From: Sinorhizobium sojae CCBAU 05684
GTDB taxonomy: Bacteria > Pseudomonadota > Alphaproteobacteria > Rhizobiales > Rhizobiaceae
Reading direction: 5' to 3'
Length of the DNA stretch: 64,000 nt
Assembly (NCBI RefSeq): GCF_002288525.1
Contig: NZ_CP023068.1
Location: 744,001-808,000 of the forward strand
Under the pieces are notes generated by a model. That model made no database searches. It saw only the letters and a list, made by a program, of their open reading frames with translations, and had not been told where the DNA came from. Positions 1-8,137 of the stretch are shown piece by piece. Position numbers and translations under genes: made by a program. Numbering within the stretch: the stretch's first letter is position 1; every line of letters starts with the position of its first letter.

Positions 1-134
1 CCGTCGGCAATCACGATCCTCGCATTCAGGGGATCGAGCGAAGGACGAAGCGTATCGACGAGAGCCTCTATATGCATGGCTTCGTTGAGGCATGGGATGA
101 CGATGAGGCTTGATGTCGAATGGGCCGGGGTCAT
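1..134 (-). CDS. exoA: ExoA-like glycosyltransferase, N-terminal part (runs off the left end)
   Basis: Only the first 44 or so codons are present. They read MTPAHSTSSLIVIPCLNEAM and continue to ARIVIADG, a GT2 N-terminus with a first beta strand (LIVIPCLNE) and the start of the second (IVIADG). The ATG (134-132) overlaps the TGA of the preceding gene in the ATGA manner, so the two are translationally coupled. In S. meliloti exoA follows exoL in the exoHKLAMONP operon, and the order here matches. ExoA adds the first glucose (beta-1,3) to the lipid-linked galactose at the cytoplasmic face of the inner membrane. The assignment rests on synteny and the short N-terminus; the catalytic region lies outside the window. 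Confidence 0.8.
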   Translation of the reverse strand, partial: MTPAHSTSSLIVIPCLNEAMHIEALVDTLRPSLDPLNARIVIAD

Positions 135-1339
135 GGCATTCCACCTTCAGTGTGTCGGGGTGCCGTCATCGCCGGGACCGGTGCGAAGGTATGCGGCTCG
201 CGCGTGAGCGCCGCCAACCGCTGCACCAGCGCCTCGCAATCGGCGCGGTCGAAAACCCATGTTGTTGCGGGGCACTGGCCGATACGCGCCGAGGCATCGG
301 CAAAGCGTTCCGTCGTCATTTCGCCGATGACGGCGGCAAGCCCGTCGGCGCTGGCTTCCTCGAGCACCAGACCGATGTTGCGTACCGAAAGGAACCGGGC
401 GGTTTCGGTCCCACGGATCGCGATCGGGACTCGGCCGTAGCGGCAACCCTCATAGAGACGGTTCGGCAGAAGCCAGGCGGAGTTCTGGCCCTCCTCGAAG
501 AAATCGATGGCCCAGGTGAAATGCACGCCGCAATAGATTGCGGGGAGGTCCTCCGGATTGCGGTAGGCGCCGCCGAAGCGCATGAACGGCTGATGGTGCA
601 CAAAGCCTTCGAAATCGTCGAACTCGGCATGGGCGGGCCGGCCCCGCAGGACGATTTCGAAGCGGCCCTCCATCTTTTTGGAAAATTCGGCAAGAAGTGC
701 GAGCGATTTGCTGCAACGCAACGCGCCGAACCACCCGATCTTCCATGGCGTGCCGGGCGCTGGATAGGACGCAGTCACCGGCGCGGCATCTTGCGCTCCC
801 CCAATTTCGAGCACTTTGTTCTCGATGAGCATCGGCGCTGCTTCGAGGTGCGACAGAGGGCGGAAATAGTGTTCAAGGAATGCTGGCGAACTGGTGATCA
901 GCAGGCGCGCATCACGACCAAGACTGCCCTCGGCAGCGCGCAAGGCGCGCCCGATCATGTCGTCGCGCAGCATGAGCCGGTGGATATCGAGGCATTCGTA
1001 GACGATCGGAACCTCGCCGCCGAAGAGTGCAACGGCCCGTCTTGCGACGGCGAGCATTTCAAGATTGCGGGCGATGATCACGTCGGGCTTGCGAAGGTGC
1101 CGAAGCTTGCGCTTGAGCGAAAGGCACGCCCCGGCCACGGCGCCCATCCGTTGCAGGAAGCGACCGTCGGCGGTCTTCCCGAGCGCAATCGGCACGACAC
1201 CCTCGATTGCCGCAAGCGGATTGTCGCTACGGCGGAAACCCGCGAGCGTCACGCTGGCCCCGCCGCTGGCGAGCGCAAGGATCCTGCGCCGCACGGCAGG
1301 GTCGGCAAGATCCTGTGCCAAATAAAGTATCTGCAGCAT
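131..1339 (-). CDS. exoL: Succinoglycan biosynthesis glycosyltransferase ExoL
   Basis: This 402-residue cytosolic protein starts MLQILYLAQDLADPAVRRRI and has the N-terminal Rossmann-like strand and the 'KPDVIIARNLEML' and 'IVYECLDIHRLML' segments characteristic of ExoL. In S. meliloti ExoL is required to add the second glucose of the octasaccharide repeat. Length agrees with that protein as I remember it (about 400 residues). The start ATG at 1339-1337 has only a weak upstream purine run (aggaaaacgg). It lies 110 bp downstream of exoK and overlaps exoA by four bases (ATGA), so exoK-exoL-exoA probably form one minus-strand operon. The spacer to exoK holds a perfect 10-bp inverted repeat (see 1396-1416). 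The large plus-strand frame covering the same bases is a GC-driven shadow. Confidence 0.85.
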   Translation of the reverse strand: MLQILYLAQDLADPAVRRRILALASGGASVTLAGFRRSDNPLAAIEGVVPIALGKTADGRFLQRMGAVAGACLSLKRKLRHLRKPDVIIARNLEMLAVARRAVALFGGEVPIVYECLDIHRLMLRDDMIGRALRAAEGSLGRDARLLITSSPAFLEHYFRPLSHLEAAPMLIENKVLEIGGAQDAAPVTASYPAPGTPWKIGWFGALRCSKSLALLAEFSKKMEGRFEIVLRGRPAHAEFDDFEGFVHHQPFMRFGGAYRNPEDLPAIYCGVHFTWAIDFFEEGQNSAWLLPNRLYEGCRYGRVPIAIRGTETARFLSVRNIGLVLEEASADGLAAVIGEMTTERFADASARIGQCPATTWVFDRADCEALVQRLAALTREPHTFAPVPAMTAPRHTEGGMP

Positions 1340-1395
1340 GAAAACGTCCGTTTTCCTGCCCAGCCCGAGGGCGAGCTTAGTTCAAATTCTTGTGC

Positions 1396-1416
1396 GCTGC
1401 AACATAATGTTGCAGC
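1396..1416. promoter_or_regulatory. Perfect inverted repeat in the exoK-exoL spacer
   Basis: GCTGCAACAT-A-ATGTTGCAGC forms two perfect 10-bp arms around one central base. It lies between the exoK stop and the exoL start. No T-run follows on either strand, so it is more likely a protein-binding dyad than a terminator. Its core GCAACATWATKTTGCA recurs, inverted, at 5765-5780 in the exoX-exoY promoter region, which supports a shared regulator. The regulator itself is unknown; MucR and ChvI are known exo regulators in S. meliloti, but I cannot match this motif to either. Confidence 0.5.
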
Positions 1417-1449
1417 TGCTCATCAATCACTGGTTTACTCAGTTACTGG

Positions 1450-2244
1450 TCAGTCCAGCCTGCAGGCAACCGATTCGGCGAATTGGCACTCGTCGCCGGC
1501 GGCCGTGAAGGCGACGCGGTCGATCTCAAGTTTCGTCGGCTCCTTATAGGCAAACGTGCCCATCCAATCGCTCAGCGTGTCGGTGCCCCAAAGGCTGAAA
1601 AAGATCTTCTGGGCGTTCACCGGAATCTTGGCAGGGTCGTTCACCTCGTGCACCATTTCGCCATTGACGTAATAACGGAGCCGATCCTTCTCCCAGACGA
1701 AGGCGTAGTCGTTGAAACCTTGGTTGGCGCCGCCCGGCACATCTGCAAGGAACTCGTTGCCGCCCTTGGCCGACACATATTGATTCACCTGCACCTTTGC
1801 CGTGTTCTTGCCGAGCACCTCGAAATCGATTTCGTCATGCGGCTTCTTGTCGGTGGGGCCGATATAGGTGAAGAAGGCTGAATTCAGTCCTGACCCGTCT
1901 GCCGCCTTGATCCTGGCTTCATAGGTGCCGTAGCCGTAACGTTTGCGCGTCTGGATCTCGCCGCAGGCGAAATTGCGGTCCCCCTCCTTGCGCTCTTCGA
2001 AGGTCAGTTGCAGCACTCCATCCACCACCTTCGCCTGCTTCTTCGACCAGGTACAATTCTGATGCGGGCCGTTGTTCCAACCATCCGAGACAAACCAGAG
2101 CTTACGGTTGAGCTGATCGAAGTCGTCCAAGAAGGACGCGCCGTTCGCGCCCTCCTGGGCCACTGCAATATGTCCGATGCCAGCAAGAGAGAATGTCGCG
2201 GCGAGAGCCAGGTAATAGAGACGCCGGTGACGGTTGATGTTCAT
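1450..2244 (-). CDS. exoK: Secreted endo-beta-1,3-1,4-glycanase ExoK (GH16)
   Basis: This 264-residue protein has a Sec signal peptide at about residues 1-30 (Arg-rich start, then a hydrophobic core ending AVAQ). A GH16 beta-jelly-roll follows with the diagnostic catalytic motif DEIDFE: E138 nucleophile, D140, E142 acid/base. It cleaves nascent acidic exopolysaccharide to give low-molecular-weight forms. In S. meliloti ExoK acts independently of the PrsDE-secreted ExsH, which is also encoded in this window. The start at 2244 has an AAGGTAGCG ribosome-binding site. In S. meliloti exoH lies directly upstream; here it is missing and about 900 bp of apparently non-coding DNA precede exoK. Confidence 0.93.
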   Translation of the reverse strand: MNINRHRRLYYLALAATFSLAGIGHIAVAQEGANGASFLDDFDQLNRKLWFVSDGWNNGPHQNCTWSKKQAKVVDGVLQLTFEERKEGDRNFACGEIQTRKRYGYGTYEARIKAADGSGLNSAFFTYIGPTDKKPHDEIDFEVLGKNTAKVQVNQYVSAKGGNEFLADVPGGANQGFNDYAFVWEKDRLRYYVNGEMVHEVNDPAKIPVNAQKIFFSLWGTDTLSDWMGTFAYKEPTKLEIDRVAFTAAGDECQFAESVACRLD

Positions 2245-2840
2245 GTCGCGCTACCTTTTCTGCGGCGAACGGACCCTCGGCGCGTGTCAGCGCGATCGCC
2301 GTTCGGTTGCCACTTCGAATGGAAAGTCGCCGGGAAGGACTCCCCGGGCGGAGGCTCGGCTGCGGGTTGTGCGACTCGCCGCGAAGAACATCGCTTCGAT
2401 CCACGATTCAGTCACTCCCCCATTGGGCAGTGCCGCAGCGGCGGCCGTTTCAACAGAGCAGACTTGAGCCCGCAGCTCGTAAGCTAGGGCACTTGCGAAG
2501 AAAAAATATGGCATCGCAGCGGAAAAGTGGTGTGAGCCCTTCGCGCATGGCACCGGGGCGGCGCGCCTGGCGTGATGTCGCGGGGGCACTCCTGAACTCT
2601 CCAGCCCTGGCAAATCCCCTGTATCGTCGCGTGTTGCGGTAGTTGTTGCTGCCCATACTTTGAGCGAATTGGTTCGTCAGAACGGGACGCTCTGTCGTCG
2701 CCCGGATGCTGGCGATCATGTCCAGCTTGAAACTTCTTTCCGGGACAGGGGCGGTGGAATGCGGCAATGTTTGGGCGGGGTTCAAGGCCGGTTGATTCGC
2801 GTGCGAGCGAGGCGGCCTGCGATCCCAGCGGGAACGAGGA

Positions 2841-2890
2841 GGCAATTGCGATGATGCCACCCTATGGCTGCAAAGGCTCTCGCAATTGCC
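2841..2890. repeat. 11-bp inverted repeat with 28-nt spacer
   Basis: GGCAATTGCGA (2841-2851) and TCGCAATTGCC (2880-2890) are exact reverse complements. Each arm also contains the palindrome GCAATTGC, so the pair can act either as two protein sites or as a stem-loop in RNA. It sits about 600 bp upstream of exoK in the gap without genes. Confidence 0.5.
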
Positions 2891-2966
2891 CCTAAAATGG
2901 TACTGGAAAGTCCGCGGAGGAACGCCCATATTGCTTGCATACTTTAATGGTTTCATTACGAAAGCG

Positions 2967-2989
2967 GGCCCGCCGTCGAACGGCGGGCC
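2967..2989. terminator. Strong GC hairpin downstream of exoI
   Basis: GGCCCGCCGT-CGA-ACGGCGGGCC is a perfect 10-bp stem with a three-base loop. It lies about 150 bp past the exoI stop in the direction of exoI transcription. The following bases on either strand are only moderately T-rich, so intrinsic termination is likely but not certain. Confidence 0.5.
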
Positions 2990-3141
2990 AATTTCTTGCG
3001 AGCAATCCCACCTTCTTAGGCGTTGCATGATTCGCGTCCTTCCTGTGGTTTGCCTTCCTCGAAGCGGAGAGGGGTAAAGACGTGCCGCAGCTTCATTCAC
3101 ACGCCTCAAGAGGCACGACGCCGCTGACGGGCCGGCTCCAT

Positions 3142-3765
3142 TCACCGCTCTGTGGTCACGGCGCGTCCGCGATTCTCGACGTCCGCTCCGGTGATTCGCT
3201 CGACGTGCCCGCCTGGGGGCTGTCCGCGCCATATGCCGATGCCGGCTGACCGGGCCATGGCTTGTGCCGCGGAATAGAGGCCTTGGCTGTAGTTTTCCCG
3301 CTCTACCGCATTACCACTCTCGACCAGCCAGCGATTGACATCCTCGCCGTCCGCGCGAATGCAGGTCGCAACGAAGCGGCCGTAGCGGTCACGCATCACG
3401 ATCTCGCAGCGTGTCGGACGCGAGGCGGAAAGAAAGATGTTCAAGGCGCGCGCGGATACCTTTCCGCACTGGTAATCGCCTCCCGTTTCGTCAAGGCAGA
3501 CTTGCCAGCCTTCCGGCGCGTCGACGCCGCTCAGTTGTATGCGCTCGCCGGCGATTTCGATCGTATCGCCGTCGACAACGCTGGCGTCGCCAACGATCGG
3601 TTCCGACGCATGAGCGCTGCCTGTCGCAACCAACAGCGCCAACGCGACCGTCGTCCTCGGCGGTACGGAGCAAGACGAAAGGCGGCCGCGTGGCGGCGCT
3701 GATGTCTGCGGGAGGGAGCGGGGCTTGTCGCCGAAGATCTTTGCAGCCATCCCTATGCGGATCAT
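3142..3765 (-). CDS. exoI: ExoI, periplasmic staphylococcal-nuclease-like protein
   Basis: This 207-residue protein has a long N-terminal extension, a hydrophobic export segment at about 39-53 (TVALALLVATGSAHAS) and then an SNase-like OB fold starting VVDGDTIEIAGERIQLSGVD. The family's acidic residue in DAPE and the later Arg in MRDRYGRFVATC are present. The first catalytic Arg (usual RIRL) reads RIQL, so Arg is replaced by Gln and nuclease activity is doubtful. ExoI of S. meliloti is of this family and lies in the exo cluster; its precise role is not settled. The ATG at 3765 follows GAGAGGATGGGGC; a second ATG at 3750 is possible. The neighbour exoU lies upstream on the same strand with a 131-bp gap, where S. 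meliloti has exoT, exoW and exoV. Confidence 0.8.
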   Translation of the reverse strand: MIRIGMAAKIFGDKPRSLPQTSAPPRGRLSSCSVPPRTTVALALLVATGSAHASEPIVGDASVVDGDTIEIAGERIQLSGVDAPEGWQVCLDETGGDYQCGKVSARALNIFLSASRPTRCEIVMRDRYGRFVATCIRADGEDVNRWLVESGNAVERENYSQGLYSAAQAMARSAGIGIWRGQPPGGHVERITGADVENRGRAVTTER

Positions 3766-3896
3766 GCCCCATCCTCTCGAGTCGTTGCGGACCGCGAGGA
3801 GCGTAATCCATGGCGGCGGCGCGGCGCATCCCCTAAAACTTAGGGTTTATGCTGCACTGCACATCTCGGGGTCTGGCGAGGTGAGTTCGAAGGGTG

Positions 3897-4922
3897 CTAC
3901 TCCGCTCGCTCTGCAGCAAGCCCTTGAAGCAGATAGCGCACCTCTCCCGCACCGCCGAGGGCAACCGGTGCCGGCGACCGGGACCGGCGAAAACGCTCTG
4001 TCTTGTCGGCAACGATGCCGCCCGCGATCGCAGGGAGTGCAGCCGGATGGGAGAGGGCATAGACGAGCGCGCTTGCGATGCCGCCTTCTTTTTTGAGATC
4101 GAGGAAATGCCTGAGTTCATACCGGGAGCGGACATGGCGCTCGTGCCGCCTTAAAGCCGCCTTTGCGGCGCTGTCGAGGTTTTTCTCAGAAAGTATCTCC
4201 CGATCGGCCTCGTAGAGGCGCTTCAGATCGATCGTCCTGTGGTTGCCGCTGAGAGAATTTCCCCGAACCAGGGCCGCATAGCCGCAACTGTGAATGATCT
4301 TGTAGCGCGCGCCGCGCACGAGCGCTCGTGCGTAAAGCTCGTAATCTTCGCCGAGGCGCAAGGCCTCCTTGTAGCGAAGCCAATGCGCGTCGAGGAAGGA
4401 CCGCCGCATCAGTGGCTTTAAAAAGCCGATCTCGCCACGGCGGACCCCCCGGCGGGATATATTGCCGTTGATGAAGCCAATCAGGTCCAGAGGGCGAGGG
4501 GTCGCCGCGAACCGCGAAATCGTGCTGCGAATATCCGCCACCTGCTCTGCATCGACGAAGGCGATATTATCAGCAATGAAATCCCAATCGTCCTGCGCCA
4601 GCAATCGCCGCAGCCGACCGGGCAGGAAGAAGTCGTCAGCATCGAGCACCGCCAGCAATGGAGACTGCGAGATCGCAATGGCATGGTTGCGTGCGGCAGC
4701 CGGTCCGCGGTTCTCGTCAAAGCGGACGACGAGGAGGCGACCGCTACCGTCATCGGCCGCACGCGCTGCAGCCTCGGTGCCGTCGGTGGAGCCGTCGTCG
4801 ATCACGACGACTTCGGCGGCTTCGGGCTCGGCGAGGGCGGAGCCAATGGCCCTGCCGATGGTATCGGCGGCGTTCTTCGCGGCAATGATAACGCAAACAT
4901 TTGTCGGCGCGGCTGCTGTCAT
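3897..4922 (-). CDS. exoU: GT2 glycosyltransferase ExoU
   Basis: The protein is 341 residues from the ATG at 4922, chosen because ACTGGAGGTCC stands just upstream; a longer in-frame reading to 5003 lacks a ribosome-binding site. It shows the GT-A fold signature: VCVIIAAKNAADTIGRAI, then DDGSTD (42-47), a NRGPAAARNHAI helix and the metal-binding DADD (94-97). ExoU adds the sixth sugar (glucose) of the succinoglycan repeat on the inner face of the membrane. The position next to exoX and the length support ExoU over ExoW. ExoW, which adds the seventh sugar, has no homologue nearby, so the finished side chain may be shorter or completed by enzymes encoded elsewhere. Confidence 0.83.
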   Translation of the reverse strand: MTAAAPTNVCVIIAAKNAADTIGRAIGSALAEPEAAEVVVIDDGSTDGTEAAARAADDGSGRLLVVRFDENRGPAAARNHAIAISQSPLLAVLDADDFFLPGRLRRLLAQDDWDFIADNIAFVDAEQVADIRSTISRFAATPRPLDLIGFINGNISRRGVRRGEIGFLKPLMRRSFLDAHWLRYKEALRLGEDYELYARALVRGARYKIIHSCGYAALVRGNSLSGNHRTIDLKRLYEADREILSEKNLDSAAKAALRRHERHVRSRYELRHFLDLKKEGGIASALVYALSHPAALPAIAGGIVADKTERFRRSRSPAPVALGGAGEVRYLLQGLAAERAE

Positions 4923-5070
4923 ACGGACCTCCAGTGGGGGTGATTGGGCGCGGCGGTGCGATGGGGCACCGGCCGGTCGCGCGAGACCATGCCGAGCGAT
5001 CATGACGCAAACGCGTCAGGCACTGAACTTTTCCGATGCCGAGCGATTTCGGGAGGCCCGCAGTCTCAGC

Positions 5071-5367
5071 TCAGGAATTGAAATGCCGCGGACGGCCGAC
5101 CCTGCGCAGGGAGATCTTGGCCGACTGTTTCTCCTCAGTTGCCGCCTCGACCGTTGCTGCCTGTTTGGTAGGGGAAAGCTTGCGGCGCTCGCCAGCCTCC
5201 TTCCAGACGAGAAAAAGCACGCCGACAAAATACCCGACCTGGATGAGGACGGCGCAGATCAGCGTCTGGACCAGCGTTGAAACGAACGAGCCGGTGAGGT
5301 AATAGGTCGCGACGGCGAATGCCACCAACGCGCCGAGCATGCTCACAAAAAAACGCGGTGCGAACAT
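5071..5367 (-). CDS. exoX: ExoX, small membrane repressor of exopolysaccharide synthesis
   Basis: This 98-residue inner-membrane protein has two hydrophobic segments (about 5-27 and 30-53), then a charged cytoplasmic tail rich in Lys and Arg. Size, topology and position between exoU and exoY match ExoX of S. meliloti and NGR234. There, extra exoX copies block exopolysaccharide production, probably post-translationally through ExoY, so the exoX:exoY ratio sets output. The start at 5367 follows GTAGGATAG. The gene is transcribed away from exoY, and the two share the 774-bp intergenic region. Confidence 0.9.
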   Translation of the reverse strand: MFAPRFFVSMLGALVAFAVATYYLTGSFVSTLVQTLICAVLIQVGYFVGVLFLVWKEAGERRKLSPTKQAATVEAATEEKQSAKISLRRVGRPRHFNS

Positions 5368-6141
5368 TCGGCTATCCTACTCTCCCGCTTTCGGATGCAA
5401 CCGTCATAGGCCTCTACTCCCATTCCCATTACTATATTAGTGGTGGCTTGTCTCTTCAACACGCAAAAAGCTTTTGCGCCGGTCGTTTTTATCCTGGAAA
5501 TCTTTCCGTCGGCTTTATCAGGACAAATCAATTAGATAATTCCTCCCGTCCCGCCTGAATGCAATCAGCGGTATGGCTGCCAGATCTATATGTATATGCC
5601 GCCGCGGAACCCGGCCGCGGTCAGATGACTCGCCAGGACGCCCCTAGATTCAAGGGGGAGAGCGCGAAGGCGTTCTGATTGCAGCGTCTTTTCGGGGTTG
5701 GATGGTCCGAATATCCGATCAACTTTTGTTACAAAGCCAGATGAGAGTGCCGAGAAATGTGCATTGCAAAATAATGTTGCGCTGCACAATTTCTCTTGAA
5801 AATTGCGTTCCATCAAATTTCGCCCGTTGTCTGGCGCCTCAAATGTGGAATGGAGTTTAGATATCCAAAGTACAAGACGCCGCCGAGCCGAAGTAAGTGA
5901 GCTAATCGCTGCTTGTTCATGTCAAGCTCGTGACGGGCAAAACTGGCTGACGTTTAAATTTACTAAAATTTAATTTTAGATATATTCTGTGGTCTGGATC
6001 TCGTCGAAACCTCTCGGCGCTGGCTGGCTGACTGCTGCGATCTTCGGCCTTCAAAAAACAAATTCTCACCATACACTCGTTCTAGATGGGCTCGCGTCCC
6101 CCGGGGACCGACAATCGCCAAACGTAAATGGAGTCACCTCT
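5368..6141. promoter_or_regulatory. exoX-exoY divergent regulatory region
   Basis: The 774-bp region has no convincing gene and is AT-richer than its surroundings. It holds the dyad TGCAAAATAATGTTGC (5765-5780), the inverse match of the core at 1399-1414. It also holds an AT dyad CTAAAATT-T-AATTTTAG (5963-5979) about 165 bp upstream of exoY. In S. meliloti this intergenic region is a known control point, with MucR among its regulators. An open reading frame into exoY begins at 5989, but the ATG at 6142 with GGAG upstream fits the family length exactly. Confidence 0.6.
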
Positions 6142-6822
6142 ATGAAGTCCGCGACACGCTCGGCCAGTTCGCCATTTTTCATCTCCCAGGACATCGGCAC
6201 AGCCCGGCCGATTGGGGGAATATCCAAGCGAAGTTTCGACATACTGATTGCTTCCTTGGGTCTTCTAGCCCTCAGTCCGCTCTTCCTGCTTCTTGTAGCT
6301 TTGGTAAAGTTGTCGGACGGCGGAAGCGCGTTTTACGGGCATCGCCGGATCGGTCACAACGGCCAGACCTTCAGATGCCTGAAGTTCCGCACCATGCGGG
6401 AGGACGGCGATCGTGTGCTGCAGGAGTATTTCAGAGCGAATCCCGCCGCCTACGAGGAATGGCGTGCCACGCGCAAGCTTCAGAATGATCCGCGCGTGAC
6501 GGTTCTCGGCAGCGTGCTGCGGAAGCTCAGCCTTGATGAATTGCCGCAGTTACTCAATGTGATTCGCGGCGAGATGAGCCTTGTCGGCCCACGGCCGGTC
6601 GTAGAAGACGAACTCGAGCTCTATGATGCGGCTGCGGTCTATTATCTGCGCTCGCGACCGGGCCTGACGGGTCTGTGGCAGATCAGTGGCCGCAACGACG
6701 TTTCCTATGCCGCCCGCGTGGCCTTCGATACGCATTACGTCGAGAACTGGTCGCTCATCACCGATCTTGTCATTGTGTTCAAGACCATCCCCGCAGTCTG
6801 CTTCAGCCGCGGCAGCTATTGA
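6142..6822 (+). CDS. exoY: ExoY, undecaprenyl-phosphate galactose phosphotransferase
   Basis: This 226-residue protein is identical in length to S. meliloti ExoY. It starts exopolysaccharide assembly by transferring galactose-1-phosphate from UDP-galactose to undecaprenyl phosphate. One membrane segment lies at about 31-56. The bacterial sugar transferase core follows, with KFRTM (81-85), [22 protein letters not shown] (149-152) and LTGLWQ (175-180). The ATG at 6142 is preceded by GGAG. exoF begins 52 bp after the stop and exoQ overlaps exoF, giving an exoYFQ(Z) operon. The UDP-galactose comes from exoB, encoded nearby on the other strand. Confidence 0.95.
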   Translation: MKSATRSASSPFFISQDIGTARPIGGISKRSFDILIASLGLLALSPLFLLLVALVKLSDGGSAFYGHRRIGHNGQTFRCLKFRTMREDGDRVLQEYFRANPAAYEEWRATRKLQNDPRVTVLGSVLRKLSLDELPQLLNVIRGEMSLVGPRPVVEDELELYDAAAVYYLRSRPGLTGLWQISGRNDVSYAARVAFDTHYVENWSLITDLVIVFKTIPAVCFSRGSY

Positions 6823-6874
6823 GACTTGGCGTTGGCCGAACCGCCAGGATCACGTCGAGGAACGGGAAATCCAA

Positions 6875-8137
6875 ATGCCTTCCATCAGAATTGCAGCGAA
6901 GCCTGCCTCATACCGTACGCTCTTCAAGTTGGCCCGCATCGCTATCGTGGCGGCGGTCGTTTGCTGTGCGAGCGTGGTGCAGGCTGAAGAATATCGACTT
7001 GGAGTCATGGACAAGTTACGTGTCCGCGTCGCCGAATGGCAGACTGCGGAAGGTGCCGTGCGTGATTGGTCGGCCGTCAGCGGGGAATACACCGTCGGCG
7101 CTTCGGGCAATCTTTCACTGCCTTTTATCGGTGACCTGCCAGCTTCCGGCAGGACGACGACGGAACTCGCCGAAGAGATCGGCGACAAGATGCAGAAGCT
7201 CTTCGGTCTCAGGGATCGCCCTACGGCCTCGGTCGAAATGGCGCAGTACCGCCCCGTCTATCTTTACGGCGAAGTGGAAAGCCCTGGCGAATATCCCTAC
7301 GCGCCAAACATGACCGTGCTCAAGGCGATCAGCCTTGGAGGCGGGTTACGGCGCGCCGACAATGGCCAGCGTTTCGCACGCGACTATATCAATGCGGCGG
7401 GTGATTCCGCTGTCCAGATCGCCGAGCGCAACCGACTGCTCATTCGTCGCGCGCGACTCCTCGCCGAAATCGGCGAGCACGACAAGATTGCCCTTCCGGC
7501 GGAACTGAAGAATTTTCCCGGTGTCGACAAGCTGCTTGAGAGTGAGTTGGCGCTGATGCAATCGCGCGACAAGCGACAGCAGCGGCAACTCGCCGCACTC
7601 GGGGATCTCAAGTCGTTGCTCCAAAGCGAGATCGACTCGCTCGCCAAGAAAGCCGAGACCCAGCAGCGCCAGCTAGAGCTCGTCCTTAAGGATCGAGATA
7701 ATGTCGACAGCTTGGCCGAGAAAGGACTGGCACTCGCCCAGCGCAAGCTGTCCCTGGAACAGAGGGTCGCCGACGTACAGTCTTCGCTGCTCGACATCGA
7801 CACGGCGTCGCTCAAGGCGAAGCAGGAAGCGAGCAAGGCCACGCAGGACGAGACCAATCTGCGAGATGACTGGGATGCGGAGCTTGCGCGGGAACTGCAG
7901 AATACCGAAGCCGAAATCGACGCGCTGACGCTGAAGCTCGGTACCAGCCGCGACCTGATGACGGAAGCTTTGACGCAATCGTCTGAGGCGGCTCAACTGG
8001 CGGAGCAGAGCGCAAACATTACCTACACGATTATCCGGGAAAAGGACGGCCAGCCGGCGGAGATAGCCGCGACCGAGACTACCCCGGTGCTGCCTGGTGA
8101 TGTCATCAAGGTCGATGCCCTCGTGGCGATGCAGTGA
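6875..8137 (+). CDS. exoF: ExoF, outer-membrane/periplasmic polysaccharide export protein
   Basis: This 420-residue protein has a signal peptide ending SVVQA-EEYRLG. A polysaccharide export domain (Wza-like) and a SLBB-type segment (RPVYLYGEVESPGEYPYAPN) follow. A long coiled-coil rich in Gln, Lys, Leu and Glu spans about 200-370, and a final domain ends in PGDVIKVDALVAM. It works with ExoP and ExoQ in Wzy-dependent polymerisation and export across the envelope. The ATG at 6875 was chosen because it follows the CGAGGAACGGG run and gives the family length; an upstream in-frame extension overlaps exoY and is not credible. The stop overlaps the GTG start of exoQ. Confidence 0.92.
   Translation: MPSIRIAAKPASYRTLFKLARIAIVAAVVCCASVVQAEEYRLGVMDKLRVRVAEWQTAEGAVRDWSAVSGEYTVGASGNLSLPFIGDLPASGRTTTELAEEIGDKMQKLFGLRDRPTASVEMAQYRPVYLYGEVESPGEYPYAPNMTVLKAISLGGGLRRADNGQRFARDYINAAGDSAVQIAERNRLLIRRARLLAEIGEHDKIALPAELKNFPGVDKLLESELALMQSRDKRQQRQLAALGDLKSLLQSEIDSLAKKAETQQRQLELVLKDRDNVDSLAEKGLALAQRKLSLEQRVADVQSSLLDIDTASLKAKQEASKATQDETNLRDDWDAELARELQNTEAEIDALTLKLGTSRDLMTEALTQSSEAAQLAEQSANITYTIIREKDGQPAEIAATETTPVLPGDVIKVDALVAMQ

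Larger units (their letters stand above)
2245..3141. other. Non-coding gap where exoH would be expected
   Basis: Nearly 900 bp lie between exoK and exoI. Open frames on both strands lack recognisable domains, and I see no acyltransferase motif that would mark an exoH remnant. The region contains a long-spaced inverted repeat (2841-2890) and a strong GC hairpin (2967-2989). It must contain the promoter of exoK and the operon downstream, but I cannot place -35/-10 boxes with confidence. Confidence 0.6.

Noticed and set aside
110-1549. Plus-strand open frame opposite exoL
   Set aside because: It has no recognisable domain and is Arg/His/Gly-rich, as expected for a GC-rich antisense shadow; exoL and exoK on the minus strand account for the bases.
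2450-3232. 260-codon minus-strand frame in the exoK-exoI gap, checked as an exoH remnant
   Set aside because: The translation is Arg-rich with no hydrophobic helices or acyltransferase motifs, and it runs into the exoI coding region in another frame.
5989-6141. 51-residue N-terminal extension of ExoY
   Set aside because: There is no ribosome-binding site at 5989, and ExoY family proteins start at the MKSATRS position, giving exactly 226 residues.
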